64,000 bases of DNA from Geosiphon pyriformis (lineage: Eukaryota; Glomeromycota; Glomeromycetes; Archaeosporales; Geosiphonaceae), in the NCBI GenBank assembly GCA_016748015.1, contig JAAOMT010000481.1, forward strand, positions 5,061 to 69,060. Direction: 5' to 3'. Positions 11,992-24,309 of this stretch are shown here, one piece after another. Position numbers and translations under genes: made by a program. Every line of letters begins with the position of its first letter. Position 1 is the first letter of the stretch. The notes beneath the pieces are model-generated. The model searched no databases, was not told where the DNA came from, and worked only from the letters and a program-made list of their open reading frames with translations.

Positions 11992-13345
11992 TTACCCTAA
12001 AGTTTCTAAAACCATCTTCAACTTCGGTCCGATTGCTCCTCCTTTATAATTGCCACCAGCCAAAATAGCGTCTTGTAAGGAAACACAGTCATCTTGCATA
12101 AATCTCATCAAGAAATCACTTGAATTTGTATAAGTTTGGTAATCCACATGACCTATACTTGATCCTTGTTGATATGTACCGAGACCAGTCTCAAGGATAA
12201 GGGCATCTTTAATATCTTTTTTTCCTCGCGGCAAAAATCCGAGAGAATTCTTGGTGATAGAATGTTTATACATTGTTTTTGCAGTTTCATATTGTGGTGA
12301 TTTTTCAAACGCATTCCTAAAACTTTTTAAACTACTGAATCCTGTGCAGGAATTGGTTGAGAATTTATTCAATATATCTGTGTATGACGTGACATTACGG
12401 TTTTGTGGAATCACAATCATATACTGGTCGAAAGCCATTTCAATAAATTGACTACAGCCGTTCTTTAATATATAAATTGGGTACGGTATCAAAGCTTCAG
12501 TTTCATCGCCCAAGTAATTGCTCCAACCTGAAAAAAACCCTAGGCCGTGCATCAATTCATGAACTATGACTGATAAAAAGTCGATCTGTGTTGCTTTGAT
12601 TGGATTTGGATCACTGTCAAACCAGAAATTTATTTTAGAATTAAATTCTGCAAAAATATCATATGCTTTGAATTCTTGGTGCGTATTATAACCGAATTGT
12701 TTTACGAGTGCTTGTGGATAGAGTCGTTGTTTTCCGTCAAGATCTTGAATTAGGATTGATCGAGCTGGAATAGCACCTCCTGTAAACAATAAATAATTTT
12801 AAATATGACCACTTCATGGGATTTATAAAATTATAATAAAGTATTGAAAAAATTAAGCAAGCAACATAGAACAAATATAAAATGCCACTCTAAAAATTTC
12901 TTGCTTATAAAAAGAATAATCACTTACCCAGTGTCAAATATCCGTTTAAACTTGAACATTCGCCCTCTAATTCACAAAAATCCGAGAAAGTTGCTTTTAC
13001 TATGATTGGAGACGTGAGTATCAAAGTGGTGGTGATGATTTTTCCGGCAGTCACAAATGCATTTCTCACTTTCTTGCATGTATTATCATCATTCATATCC
13101 CAATTTAAAATGAGCTCAAACATATTAGTCGAATTGGCCACAGTCAATAATTTTTCTTGCTTTTCTAAAGATGATTTGAAATCTGTGACTAATGGACAAT
13201 AGACTTGTCTCCTATTTTTCATATCCAGTGAATCGTAATCAAAACATTGTGCTATTGCTTGGGATGGAAAGACAATTAATAAGAGGAATGTAGTAGGAAA
13301 CAAGAGCCAGACGGGTAAGCCCTGTTTTCGTAATATTAAGTTCAT
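11992..13345 (-). CDS. Secreted HExxH-motif (putative zinc metallopeptidase) protein
   Basis: Two exons on the minus strand: 13345-12928 and 12779-11992. The intron 12927-12780 has a GTAAGT donor and a TTTACAG acceptor, and the split Gly codon restores the frame (GYLTLG-GAIPARS). I prefer the Met at 13345 to the one at 13378, because it starts directly with a signal peptide: MNLILRKQ, then a hydrophobic stretch (WLLFPTTFLLLIVF), then an SQAIAQ cleavage region. The predicted precursor is about 401 residues. The second exon carries FLSVIVHELMHGLGFFSGW, an HExxHxxG zinc-binding and catalytic motif. The metzincin third histidine is absent (Ser at that place), so another ligand would be needed. 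Several Cys after the signal peptide fit a secreted fold. A role as an extracellular protease is inferred from the motif only. No lesion is visible. Confidence 0.75.
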
Positions 13346-13470
13346 TCTTGTTTGATATTCTACTAGCAAAAATCCCAATATTCGGGAAACGAGAATAAGA
13401 GCCTAAATGAGTAAAATCTTTAGAGTATTCTGATGATGTTTGTTTAGGAGTATGCTGCTAGCTGGTTTCC

Positions 13471-13476
13471 TTTATA
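13471..13476 (-). promoter_or_regulatory. TATA-like box upstream of the HExxH gene
   Basis: The minus strand reads AAGTATAAAGG here, about 125 bp before the chosen ATG at 13345. The position suits a core promoter with a 5' UTR of roughly 95 bases. In such AT-rich DNA a chance match is quite possible. Confidence 0.35.
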
Positions 13477-13479
13477 CTT

Positions 13480-14525
13480 ATTCAAGTAGTGTATTGACGA
13501 ATCAAACCGTTCTTTGCTTTAATGAGAAAATAAAACATGTTTTTAAGTGCACACGGCAATTTAGGTTTTAATGTTATTTTTTATAATAGATTATCTTTGG
13601 CAATTCCTTTTCTTGTTACCCTATGTAACGGAATATTAGTTAGATTTAATTCCCCCATTGAAGCAAGCTGCATTTATATTGTTTTGTCATATAAAATTTA
13701 TATACGTGTATTGTCTATGAAAGAAGGACTATTGTATTCGCTACAGTTTCGGAAGTAATACAGTAGTTTTCTTCGACTAGGGGTGATTCAGCCTTCAATA
13801 TTGGGAATACCTATTTTGTAGGGTCCTTCATGAATATAAGCCAAAATAATTGTAATATTCAAGAAGGGGAAGGTATTGGGAAATTTTAAGACATACCTAC
13901 GTGAAAGGGGAATTTGGGAAATTAATCTGATAATGGCTGATAGGTGTGATTAGTAAAGTAGATTGATTGATTGGTTGATACCTTTTATAATAATTTAATA
14001 GGATGCTAGTAGTAAAAAGCCCGGATCAAATAAATTCAATTAGAAAAAATTTAATGTGCAAAATTAGTTTTATAAATATTTTAGTTAATATTCGTTTTAA
14101 AAATAACAAAAAAATCTAAAAGTAGAAAAATAGTTATATTATTAATACAAAATAACAAACTAATATAATTTTATGATACATGTTAATATTTTATAAAATT
14201 TAATATTAGGTATTAATTTTTTTTTTCAATAAATATTTATTTAATATATTTTACAAAAATTAAGAAAAAAAAATAAAAAAAAATAAAGAAGTTAGTATTA
14301 TTATATTGATTTTTACTTTAAATGAATTTTAATCTGAATATAGATTTATTTTCTATAGTTTTAGAAAATTATATATATATATTCTCAAAAAAAAATTAAT
14401 AATCAGGTTAATAATTACATTAATGACTATTTTTAAAAATAAAATAATTAGCTAATAATATCAATAATTAATACATATAATTAACCATAACTAAATAAAT
14501 AAATAAAATTAAGAAAAAAAAGTTT
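13480..14525. other. Intergenic region, no gene recognised
   Basis: The first 400 bp are of ordinary composition. Short TATTGGGAA-type repeats occur at about 13800 and 13875. After 14020 the sequence becomes extremely AT-rich. I see no supported gene. Confidence 0.5.
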
Positions 14526-14529
14526 TAAC

Positions 14530-15410
14530 TATAACAATATAATTAAATAGTTAATTTGTGTTAAATTTAATCTAATATATATAAATTAATATTATAACAA
14601 ATTTTGTTTTTAAAAAAACATTTAAAAAAACAGTAAACAATTAATTTCTTTTAATATAAACAACTATTATTATATATTTAATAATTAATTTATATTAAAC
14701 TTGATTTAATGTATACAAATAAATATTATAATAATACATGCTTTAAAAAAACATTTAAAAACCAATAAACAATTAAATATTTCTAATATAAATAATAATT
14801 ATTATATATTTAATAGGTAATATATATTAAATTTAATTTAATACATATAAATTAGCATTGTAGCTACTTATATTTTTAAAAAAATATTTAAAAACCAGCA
14901 AACAGTTAATTTTTTCTAATATAAACAATTATTATTATATATTTAACAGTTAATTTGCATTAAACTTAATTTAATATATATAAATAAATATTGTAAGAAC
15001 TTATATTTCCAAAAAAAAACATTTAAAAATTTTGTAAATAATTGATTTTTTTAATATAAACAACTATTATTATAAATTTAACAATTAATATTTACTAAAT
15101 TTAATTTAATACATCTAAATTAACATTATAACAATCTATGTTTCTAAAAAAACATTTAAAAAATCAGTAAACAGTTAATTTTTTTTAGTATAAACAATTT
15201 TTGTTATATGTTTAACAGTTAATTTGTATTAAATTTAATTTATTATATGTAAATAGGTATTGTAACAATTTATGTTTCTAAAAAATATTTAATAAATTAG
15301 CAAACAATTAATTTTTCTTAATATAAACAACTATTATTATATATCTAAGCAGATATTTAAAAAATTAACAAAAAGTTAATTTTTTTTAATATAGACATTA
15401 ATTTACACAT
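14530..15410. repeat. Satellite array, ~134 bp unit, about 6.5 copies
   Basis: A landmark of the type AACAGTTAATTTTTTCTAAT followed by ATAAACAACTATTATTATAT recurs at about 14635, 14768, 14902, 15036, 15170 and 15304, a regular spacing of 133-134 bp. Between landmarks each unit has TTAAACTTAATTTAATATAT and a CATTTAAAAA motif. A shorter last copy ends near 15410. The copies are moderately diverged. Confidence 0.8.
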
Positions 15411-17900
15411 ATTTTCATTAATTTATATATTAATTATTTTAATAAAGTAGCAATGATAAAAATTTAATACAAAGTATTCAAAATATAATTGAATTATAAA
15501 ACTTACAAACGTTACAAAAACATTTAATTTTACTATTTGACTTGCATATTTAGTTAAATATAATTTAGCAAGTTTTTTTTTGTATTTTTAAAATATTTAA
15601 ATTATTATTTTCACTTTATATTTTCATATTTTTAAACTTTTTTGCACAAAATATTTATATATCATAATTTTACAATTGAATTATTTAAAAAAACTTATAA
15701 AATAAAATAAAATAAGATTACATAGATTAATGATATTATAAAATAGGTAATAAAATTAAGAATATAGATATTAGATGTTTATATAATAAAAAGTTGGAAT
15801 ATAAATAAGTGTATAATTCAAAATATAACTTATATTTGGCTTAATAATTACAGATTATTTTATGTGAGATGGTAGTTTTATTATGACATGCAAATACCAA
15901 AAAAAATCAGAATTTTTTTATTTATTTAATGTGAAATATAATATTTTTTTGTATGCTTTTGAAATTTATAATGGAATTTAAAGTTATAACAGTTTTAGTA
16001 ATTATATAACTTCATTTTCTGTTAAACTAAATTTTTTTTTTGGTGTAAGCGGACAAAATTAATCGTTTTTATTTTTGAAATTTTTAAAAGAATGCAATGC
16101 ACCAAATTTTTTTTGAAACCTTTTTATATTTAAATACTCATAATTTTTAATTATTCTAATTCATTTAAAAGATTACACAAATACAGTAAAATTGAAATAT
16201 ATATATATTTGTATATTCAAAACAGAAATTATCCTTTTGAACTCGTATTAATTCTTTTTAAAAAAAAATATTTAAGTTTAGTCATTCCATTTAATTTTTT
16301 AATATAAAAAATTTGAAAAAATTGTGTTTGAAAATCTAAATTATTGTTGTTTGAAATTTTTGATTAAATATCATAATTTTGAAATAAAGAGTTTATTTAT
16401 TTGTGTATTTTTATTAAATATTAATAATTACTAATAACAGCAATATCTAAATTGCAAATATTTTTAAAATCTGGATTCTCTTTTTATTTGTTATAATTTA
16501 ACCAATTTTTTGTAAATAAGTCAATTTTTTCAAATGAATTCTCAACTTATAAAATTTTAAATTATTTTTAATAGAAATTTATAGGAAAAGTACATTTACA
16601 AATTTAATTTACTCTGGAATGAAACAAAATGTTTCTAATTATATATATATCGTGATTTTATATATACAATTTTTTTTATTTTTTGTGATATAGTTTTATG
16701 CATATTCATGATATATAACTATTAAAGAATTGCATTATAAAATGTATCACATTTAATGTTTCTATTAATATTAGCTGAAAGTAGAAAAAAATATGGTATT
16801 CATTTTACTGAAAATGGTTGGTAAATTTTCAATGAATAATAACGTTTTTATTATACTTGAGTTGATTGCCGATCTAGAAAAATTATAAAAATTTTGGACA
16901 ATTTTTCTTTTTAATTGAAAAATTATAACTGTTGACAAATGAGTAAATTTTTTTTCCTTTGAATTTTGATTTCATAAAAAAATTTTGAATGAACGAATGA
17001 ATGTGAAAAATATTTTTATTAACTCATTACATTTTCTATTTTTATTTGTAAAGTAATTTTAGAAAAATGAAAGTTAGTCAGAGATAATTTTTAAAAGATA
17101 AAAATGTTGTCCAATTTAAAAAATCTTTTAACTCAAATATTGATCATATCATGAAAATTTATATACTTTCATCATCAAATTTTGCGTTGATAATGGTGGG
17201 TGATTGTTACTCCAGAATAAACATGAAAAATTTTTTATGCTGCATATTTTAAAGATTTTTGACTAAATAAAATGTCGACTTTATAAATAACTTCACCCTT
17301 AAAAAAAATTAAAAATTAGCTCAAACAAAAATTTTTTCTAAAAATAAAATACTTTGTTTGGATGCAGTTAGAATCTATAAATAAAATTTATTATTTTGCG
17401 CGATTTATGAAATTTCCAATTTTATCAAGATTATTGTTGATCTCATTGAAAAATCTCTATTAGAAATTTGAAATTCAAAAATAACAAATATTTTGATTTG
17501 ACATTTGTGTTCCACTTACTAGAGCGAAAATGTATTCTAAAATGGGCAATGATAAAGGTTCCGAACATTATTGTTTCTATTTTTATTATTATTCCTCTAT
17601 GACATCATTATCATCAAAAACTGTGCCATTAAAATTATGATGATAATAATAGTTATTCCCCTTATTTTATTTACTTTTTAATAATAATGATTATTGATTA
17701 TTTTCAATGCAATCTATTCTCTTTAACAGATTATACCCCCTCTTCTTCATTCAAATTAATTTTAAAATCTCTTACTTGACCCTTCTCTCTCTATATATTT
17801 TCAAAAATTTGCTTTCGAAACACAAACAATAACTTGAGAAATTTTTTCTCAAATTAAAATTTTAATCTATGATTAGATAAATCAGTCACATATTCTAATC
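15411..17900. other. AT-rich DNA upstream of the Rho-like gene
   Basis: No coding structure is visible. The 17500-17900 part is less AT-biased, with pyrimidine stretches (CCCTTCTCTCTCTATATATT at about 17780) that could belong to the promoter and 5' UTR of the downstream GTPase gene. No element is certain. Confidence 0.4.
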
Positions 17901-17925
17901 ATAAAACGAACAATTACAGAGTAAT

Positions 17926-19078
17926 ATGTCTTGCAGAGGTTTCTTGGGAACCAAAAGCTCAATACGACGTAAATTGGTACTTTTAGGGGATGCTACCATT
18001 ATAAAGGCTTCTTTATTAAATGTCTTTACGCAAGGTTATTTCTCGCAGGTATGTAATTTCTAGTTTAATTTGGAAAAAGGGTCATCTTACTATTATTTAA
18101 TAAGAAAGAATTTTTTGATTAAAATTTTATAAAAAATTAATGATATATATGTATAATATGGTAGCTTTTACTCAAATTTTCTCGCTATTATCGAAATCAT
18201 ATAACTCATTAAACAATTTTTAGCCTTTTATTAACTTAATCCATCCATCCATCCATTCATTCATCTATCCATCGACGTTTCTTTTTATTTTTTCTAGATA
18301 TATGAACCAATTATTTTTGAAAATTATGTACACAATATTCAGATTGATAATAAAATTATTGAACTTGCATTATGGGATACCACAGGTAAGTCGTAGAAAT
18401 TCTCGAATCATTAATAAATAAATGAATACAGTTTTTAACTTTACAAATTCTTTTTTTGACAACACAACAGGACAAGAAGAATTTAATCACCTTCGGAAAC
18501 TATCTTACGCGGATGCACATGTCGTTATGTTATGTTTCTCAGTGGATAATCGAGACTCTTTAAAAAATATTGAATCAAAATGGATAGAGGATATTATGGA
18601 ACATTGCCCAAGTGCAAAAATCATATTGGTAGCTTTAAAATGTGATCTGAGAACAGATGAAAATATCACACGTAATATGGCTCGATATGGGCTTAAACCC
18701 ATTTCCTACGAAGAGGTCAATATAAATTTTGATGAATATTTTTATTTTCCCCTTCTAAAATGTTTTTTAATAAAAATATAATTTTCATACTGAGTGCCTT
18801 TTTTCATTAAAATAAATTTAGGGATTAACAGTAGCAAAAAATATAAAAGCATCAGGGTATATAGAATGTTCCGCCAAACAGAATTGGGGTAATATGATTA
18901 TTTAGTAAATTTTCAAAATTCTTCTGCTGATATACTTCCATTATTAACAAAAAACTCACTGTAAATCTCTTTGATAGGAGTGAAAGAGGCCTTTGAAGAA
19001 GCAGCACGGTTAAGCTTATCGGTAAGACCAAAAGGTGTGTCAAATGACCCAAAATTTTTATGTTGTTGTATACAATAA
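17926..19078 (+). CDS. Rho-family small GTPase with degenerate P-loop
   Basis: Five exons give an uninterrupted 207-residue protein: 17926-18048, 18298-18385, 18471-18715, 18822-18888 and 18978-19078. All introns are GT-AG and phases match. Rho landmarks are clear: IRRKLVLLGD, SLLNVFTQGYF, the switch I region YEPIIFENYV, switch II WDTTGQEEF, ALKCDLR (the TKxD-type base-binding box of fungal Rho), an insert helix, ECSAK, and a CaaX-like C terminus CCIQ that would be prenylated for membrane anchoring. The odd point is the phosphate-binding loop. Where Rho proteins have the GxxxxGK[S/T] pattern, the sequence is GDATIIKAS: the lysine is kept, but the glycine before it and the Thr/Ser that binds magnesium are replaced by Ile and Ala. 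Nucleotide binding or hydrolysis should be altered, so this is either an atypical Rho or a gene at the start of decay. The third donor, GTCAAT, is weak. Confidence 0.8.
18240..18275. repeat. ATCC microsatellite in intron 1
   Basis: About eight imperfect ATCC/ATTC units lie in the first intron of the Rho-like gene, shortly before the TTTCTAG acceptor. Confidence 0.8.
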
Positions 19079-19289
19079 GCCGAATGTAGAATCCTTGAGC
19101 ATTGAATTTAATTTAACCATTCTATATGTTAAAAAACCATATTTTATTGTAAATCTAAACGGTTTTATTATTCAAGCTAACGGGAAAAAAGTAAAATGAT
19201 TTGAGAATATATAAATTATATATAATTAGAAAGCTAAAAAGTAGAGGATTTTATTAAAAAAAAATTTAATATGATATTTTTTCCCTCTT

Positions 19290-20262
19290 ATTCACAATTA
19301 TCATCTCACAACAATTTTTCATTGATCCCACTAATCCAATTAGGGTAGATTGGAGAATATCTAGCCACTCTTCCTTCATAAACTGTTCTAATTCATCCCG
19401 ATTTTTGGCCATACGCCTCTCTACATTTCTTTTCACAATGCCCATAAGTTTTCAATGGAATTCAAGTCAGAACTATTAGATGGCTAAGTTATAACTTCAG
19501 GCATATTCTCTTGAAGAAAGGCTTTGGCTAGACGGCTTGTGTGCTTTGGGTCATTGTCCTATTGAAACCGTCACTCATTCCCTAACATTCCAATTATCCC
19601 AGGTAAATGTTTACGAATAATTTCTACATAGAACTTAGCATTCATTATTTGGGTAAAACAAAATAAACTTACCTTTTCTTTCTCATAAAAACCACCACAC
19701 ACCATAATTTTTGTCCAATTTTTTTGTATAGCACGAATTGGTCACTGGCCTTTATATTAACGTTTTACTGTAATTCGGAATAGACAAAAAGCTGTTTTAT
19801 CTGAAAAAACAGTTCTTTTCCAACTATCATTGAGATGTTCTTGAGCCCACTTTACACAATTTTTCTTGTGGAGATTGGTGAGCATTGGAGTTGCCAAAGG
19901 CAAGTCTTTTTTATATCCATGATTAATTAAATGCCTTTGGATAGTACTAGAAGAAACGTCTACATTCTTTTTTGCTAATTTTATTTTCAAAGTCCTCAAA
20001 GATATTAAAGAATTCCGACAGAGGTATTGTCTTAATGTTCGTGATGCATCTCCTTTAATTTTTCGCAGCCGACCATTTCCACCCGCGTGCACTACCATTC
20101 CTGTTTTTTCGAGTTTTTTAAGGATATTATAAATAATAGAGCATGGTACATTTGTTCGCTGTTTTATTTCAGTTGCGTCTCATATCCCTTCATTCCAAAA
20201 ATATAATACGGTCTGGCGCTGTGTTTCTTGCTTGGAAGGTAGGATTATGCAAGAAAATTTCA
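19290..20262 (-). pseudogene. Tc1/mariner-type transposase relic
   Basis: On the minus strand, an N-terminal helix-turn-helix region is readable (YFWNEGI-stop-DATEIKQRT, SIIYNILKKLEKTG, GGNGRLRKI). The DDE core follows: FSDKTAF (first Asp), DNDPKHTSR (second Asp) and SDLNSIENLW (the third acidic residue region). The longest open part is 20098-19757. TGA and TAA stops and frame changes break the gene before and after it, for example a TGA within the first helix-turn-helix and a TAA near 19757. The three catalytic boxes remain in the expected order, so the family is secure, but the gene is dead. Confidence 0.8.
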
Positions 20263-20393
20263 AAAAAATTATTAGTAAAACGCGCGAAAAAAATTTATCA
20301 TATTTAGCCATTTATCTTAGCATTCACTTCCTAATTCAACCGCCACAAACTAACTAAAATTAGTTAAACTGTATCAAATTTTGTGATGCGCAT

Positions 20394-20424
20394 TTTTGTC
20401 CAGTTTTTTTTGCAACACACTGTA
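20394..20424 (-). mobile_element. Tc1-type terminal inverted repeat (5' end of element)
   Basis: The minus strand reads TACAGTGTGTTGCAAAAAAA, then ACTGGACAAAA. This is a TA target site followed by the CAGTG start usual for Tc1/mariner ends, about 130-160 bp upstream of the transposase relic. I found no partner on the other side (19080-19290), so the element appears to have lost one end. A near-identical end is present at 49262-49294. Confidence 0.6.
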
Positions 20425-20514
20425 TACTACATAAAGACGCCAAACAAGTTTCTGATTGTCTCATTGTTTGAACGAGTATTTCAATTTATTTATTTGCAGA
20501 ACACTAGCAACAAC

Positions 20515-20516
<2 letters not shown>

Positions 20517-20562
<46 letters not shown>
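20517..20562. repeat. TAA/ATA microsatellite
   Basis: About 15 uninterrupted ATA/TAA trinucleotide units. A plus-strand frame running through it would encode only polyisoleucine. Confidence 0.9.
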
Positions 20563-20563
<1 letters not shown>

Positions 20564-23205
20564 CCCATTTTTTGAAAATTAAATTAAATTAAAAGATTTA
20601 ATTTTAAAATTGAAATAAAAGTTTTAAAAACTGAAATAACATAAAAGAATTTATTCATTTATTAAAACAAAGCAAAATAATATATTTGTTTTATAAATTT
20701 AATATTATTCAACAAACTTTTACTATTTATAAATTCATCTAAATAAATAAAGTATTTTCACGTTTATAAATCAAAATTTTAATATACATTATTAACAATA
20801 AATTATAATTATTTTATCGCTAATTAAAGTTTAAGTCTAATTCCTATTTCACATTAAAATAGCAAGATAAAGAAAAATAAAGTTGCCATTTTTACTTATT
20901 TCAGCGATAATTACCTTCTTAGAGATAAAAATTGATAATACTATCTTCAAATCATTGTAAAAACCTTACAAGGGTTTATAACCACTATCTTGAGTCAGAG
21001 ATTTTTTCAACGGAAGATCTTGAATAAAATATGAATGTAATTAATTTCATTAAATTCTGGTGCTAAAACCTAATAATAGAATTAATATTAATTAATTTGT
21101 CTAACTAGCTTCTCGACTAAAGAATTAGATTTTATCAATTTTTTTATAATCCTTTAATTAATTTACCTTTGGTAGATATCGAGTTAGATAGAGGCTCGCC
21201 ATTTAAATAAAATTACTATAGTTAAAAAAATTATCTCTTTTCAAGGTTTAAAAGTTAAAGGCTCAGAGCAAAAGATCTTGATATCATTTGTACAAATCTA
21301 ATTTTTATTACATTAACTTTAAATCACCTGAAATTTTAAAAAATAAAATGTGAAAGATTTAGAAAATACCAAGTTTTCATAAAATTTATAAAACTTATCT
21401 TTTAGAAATTGTGTTAAACTTACTAAAAAAATATTCAAAATAATTTTCTAAATTGAATTTTCCTTTATTCTATTAAATAAATATTCCAAAAACAGTCATT
21501 TAAAAATAAAAAATACATTTCTTTAATAAAAGGCTGCGCAAAACCCTAAAACACTTGTTAATAAGATTGTAATATAGAAACATAGATGATCAAATATTTA
21601 CTCAACAAATTAACTATATCATTCTAATAGTTTAATTTACACCCTAAAAACCACTACAATGTATGCATTTATTGAACATGCAAATTCTAAACAAAAAATA
21701 CATTTGAAATAATTACAGGAAAGGTTCAACAAGAATTTTATATTTAAAATTAACTAGATTTGTTGTTAATTTGATTAACTGATTTAATAAATTCAATAAG
21801 ACTAAACCGATTCTGAGGTAAACTCTGGAAACCCACCATATTGTCATGTATATAATAGAACCATCAAGCAAGCACATTTAATAAATCGAATAAAGATTAT
21901 TTTGTTAATGTTGTCATTGGTAATAATTTTCTCAAAGATGAAATATAATGAAGCATCAGAGAAATCCATAGAAATATTTCGTTTGTATCAATTTAAATAT
22001 CATTTAATACTTATTTCTTTAACTATTGATTCTTTTCCCAAATCTTTGAGAAGAAAACAAACTAAAATTAATTGCATTTACTATTATTGCATTCATTATA
22101 ACAATTCTTCTATATTTTATTAAAAAAAGAAAATTTCTTGGGTATTTTACCTTTTTTCACAGCTTTATTATATCAACTATTATTATTAAAATTTTTAAAT
22201 TAATAAATATATTAATTTAGAGTAACATAAAAATTTTTTGGTTTAATAAGTTGACTGCCATTATGTTAATTGTGAAAATTCTTAGCACAATAATTGAGAA
22301 CAGAAATTTATTTAAAAGCATGTTTATAAAAGGTGGACAGATTTTTAGTATCTGATCCAGACTTTTTAAAGTGATGACTGGCCATACCAGAAAGGTTTAT
22401 TGAAAAGAGATGATATCAGATACATGAAATTAAACAATTTAATGGTAATAAAGTTTAATTGCAGGTATGTATTAATCTAAAAGTTCAAACGTTGAAATTA
22501 AAAGCTTAGAAGATTTTTTACAGCTGGTATTCAAATAATAATATTATCTATATAAAAGGCTTAAAAATTGGAAATTTTCTCATTATTTTTGTTAAGATTT
22601 TTGTCTAAATAAGGCTTACAGCGAGCCAAATTCAGAATTTATTATCAGATTTGGTAACAAAAGTTTAAAACAGATAAGAAATCTTTGTTTATATGGTTAA
22701 AACTGTTGTAAGATGAAAATTTTTCTTCTTATTAGCCTACCAAAAATTATACCCAAAAGTTCAAATAAGAGTAGTCACATTCAGCAAATCCCATCCAGGT
22801 GACCAAAATTTTGCATCACATATTTTTTCAACAGATGTAAAGAGATATTAACATCTACATACAAAGTATTAGATTTTCTAGTATAGCAATTGTGATACTT
22901 GTGATAAAAATTTGCCACTTTTAAAATGCTCAGAACTTCTGAAAAAACATAGAATTTTCAATTTGAATATGTAAAAAAGATTACTGTGAGTATTAATGTT
23001 CGAAATCTGAGATTTTTGAGTTGTAATTATTCAAATTCATTATTTTTTTAAAATTACAATGCAGAAAAATACAGCTTAATTTAAAAAAACTAAATAGATT
23101 CATATTTTAGAATGATATGAATTGTGACTATAATCAGAAAAGCTTTGAACTAAAAATCTTAATAAATTTACAATTTAATCTTGGCAATATTTTAGAAAAA
23201 TTCTT
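20563..23205. other. AT-rich region, no gene recognised
   Basis: Composition is less extreme at 20880-21250 and 22230-22800. A short protein-like frame occurs at about 22620 (SEPNSEFIIRFGNKSLKQIR), but no start, splice sites or family can be given. Confidence 0.45.
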
Positions 23206-24309
23206 AATAAAAAATGTTTTGAAAGAATTTAATAAAAGGAATTACAGCTAATTATAATCTTTGATAAATATTTTATCTCTAAATTGAATTTATTTTTATT
23301 TATAAGTGTTTAATATTAACCTTTATTTACAGTTTTAAATTTATTAATATGATATAAAAATTGATATAAGATCTTTAACATCAATAATTAAATTAGCAAA
23401 AAAAGCAAATAATTTAATTTCAAGTGGATCATAATAAATATACATTTATTTTAATCTCTTATCATCTGATTTTCATTATCAGAATAAAATTTGATGATGG
23501 TAAACTCTTAATTTGGAAAAATATTATAAAATATTATTCAAAAAAATGTTTTTTATAAATTTTTGCCTTGATAAATATTAGAAAATTTTAATTATTAATA
23601 ATTTAAACTCTTTTATATATACCAAGTTTTAAACAATAAATCATGTAAGTTAAGATTTAATAATAAGGTTTTGAAAAAAATTACACATAGTAATAGACTT
23701 GGGCACTATTATTTACAAACCAATTTCATATTTTTAATTTGATAAATTAATAAACAATTTTTTTTGGTTAATTTTAAAAATATTTTCAAAATTTAAAAGC
23801 AGTAATTATTATAAGACAACCCTTAAATTTGAACACTTAAATTATAATTATAATTTTCATTATTTTTAAAAATTTAATAAAAAATTTAACAAAAATAGTT
23901 AATATGGCAACAAAAAAAAGTTATTCAAAAATATATAAATCTTACATATATCAAAAACATTTTTTTCTTCAAATATTATTTTAACTCTTTTTAAATAGTT
24001 TATAATAACTATTTCTTAAAATTATTACTCTTATAAAAAAAACATAAAAAGTTATTTTGGAATTTATTTACCAAACTTTTAAAACAAGCTTTAAAAAAAC
24101 ACAATATTTAATTTTATTAATATTTTAATAGTTATTATAATTTAATAAAAACTTTAACAGTGTTTTAATAAACAAAACAATAATTATATTTTTTACATAA
24201 AAAATACTTAATAAAAAAACAGTGCTTAAAACAACAAAAGAAAATATTTAATAAATTTAAAAATAGTTGAATTAATAAACATTTATTACAAAATTAGAAC
24301 AGCTTTTAA
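23206..24309. repeat. 1.1 kb repeat, copy 1 (possible LTR)
   Basis: This segment matches 50910-51957 along its length, apart from a gap of roughly 50 bp in the second copy. It touches the 3' side of the minus-strand Ty3/gypsy pol relic. Near both limits it carries TGTT...AACA (TGTTTTGAAAGAA on the left, ATTAGAACA on the right), as LTRs do. Both copies also share a few bases beyond these points and no target duplication is visible, so the LTR reading is only a suggestion. Confidence 0.55.

Noticed and set aside
13002-13202. Plus-strand ORF inside the HExxH gene
   Set aside because: Antisense shadow of exon 1 of the secreted protein, without its own features; the same applies to 12251-12451.
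14530-15410. Possible CRISPR array or array of small RNA genes
   Set aside because: The whole 134 bp unit is repeated, with no unique spacers and no short conserved repeat; the organism is a eukaryote.
20383-20592. Plus-strand ORF with a polyisoleucine run
   Set aside because: It crosses a Tc1 terminal repeat and an ATA microsatellite; not a gene.
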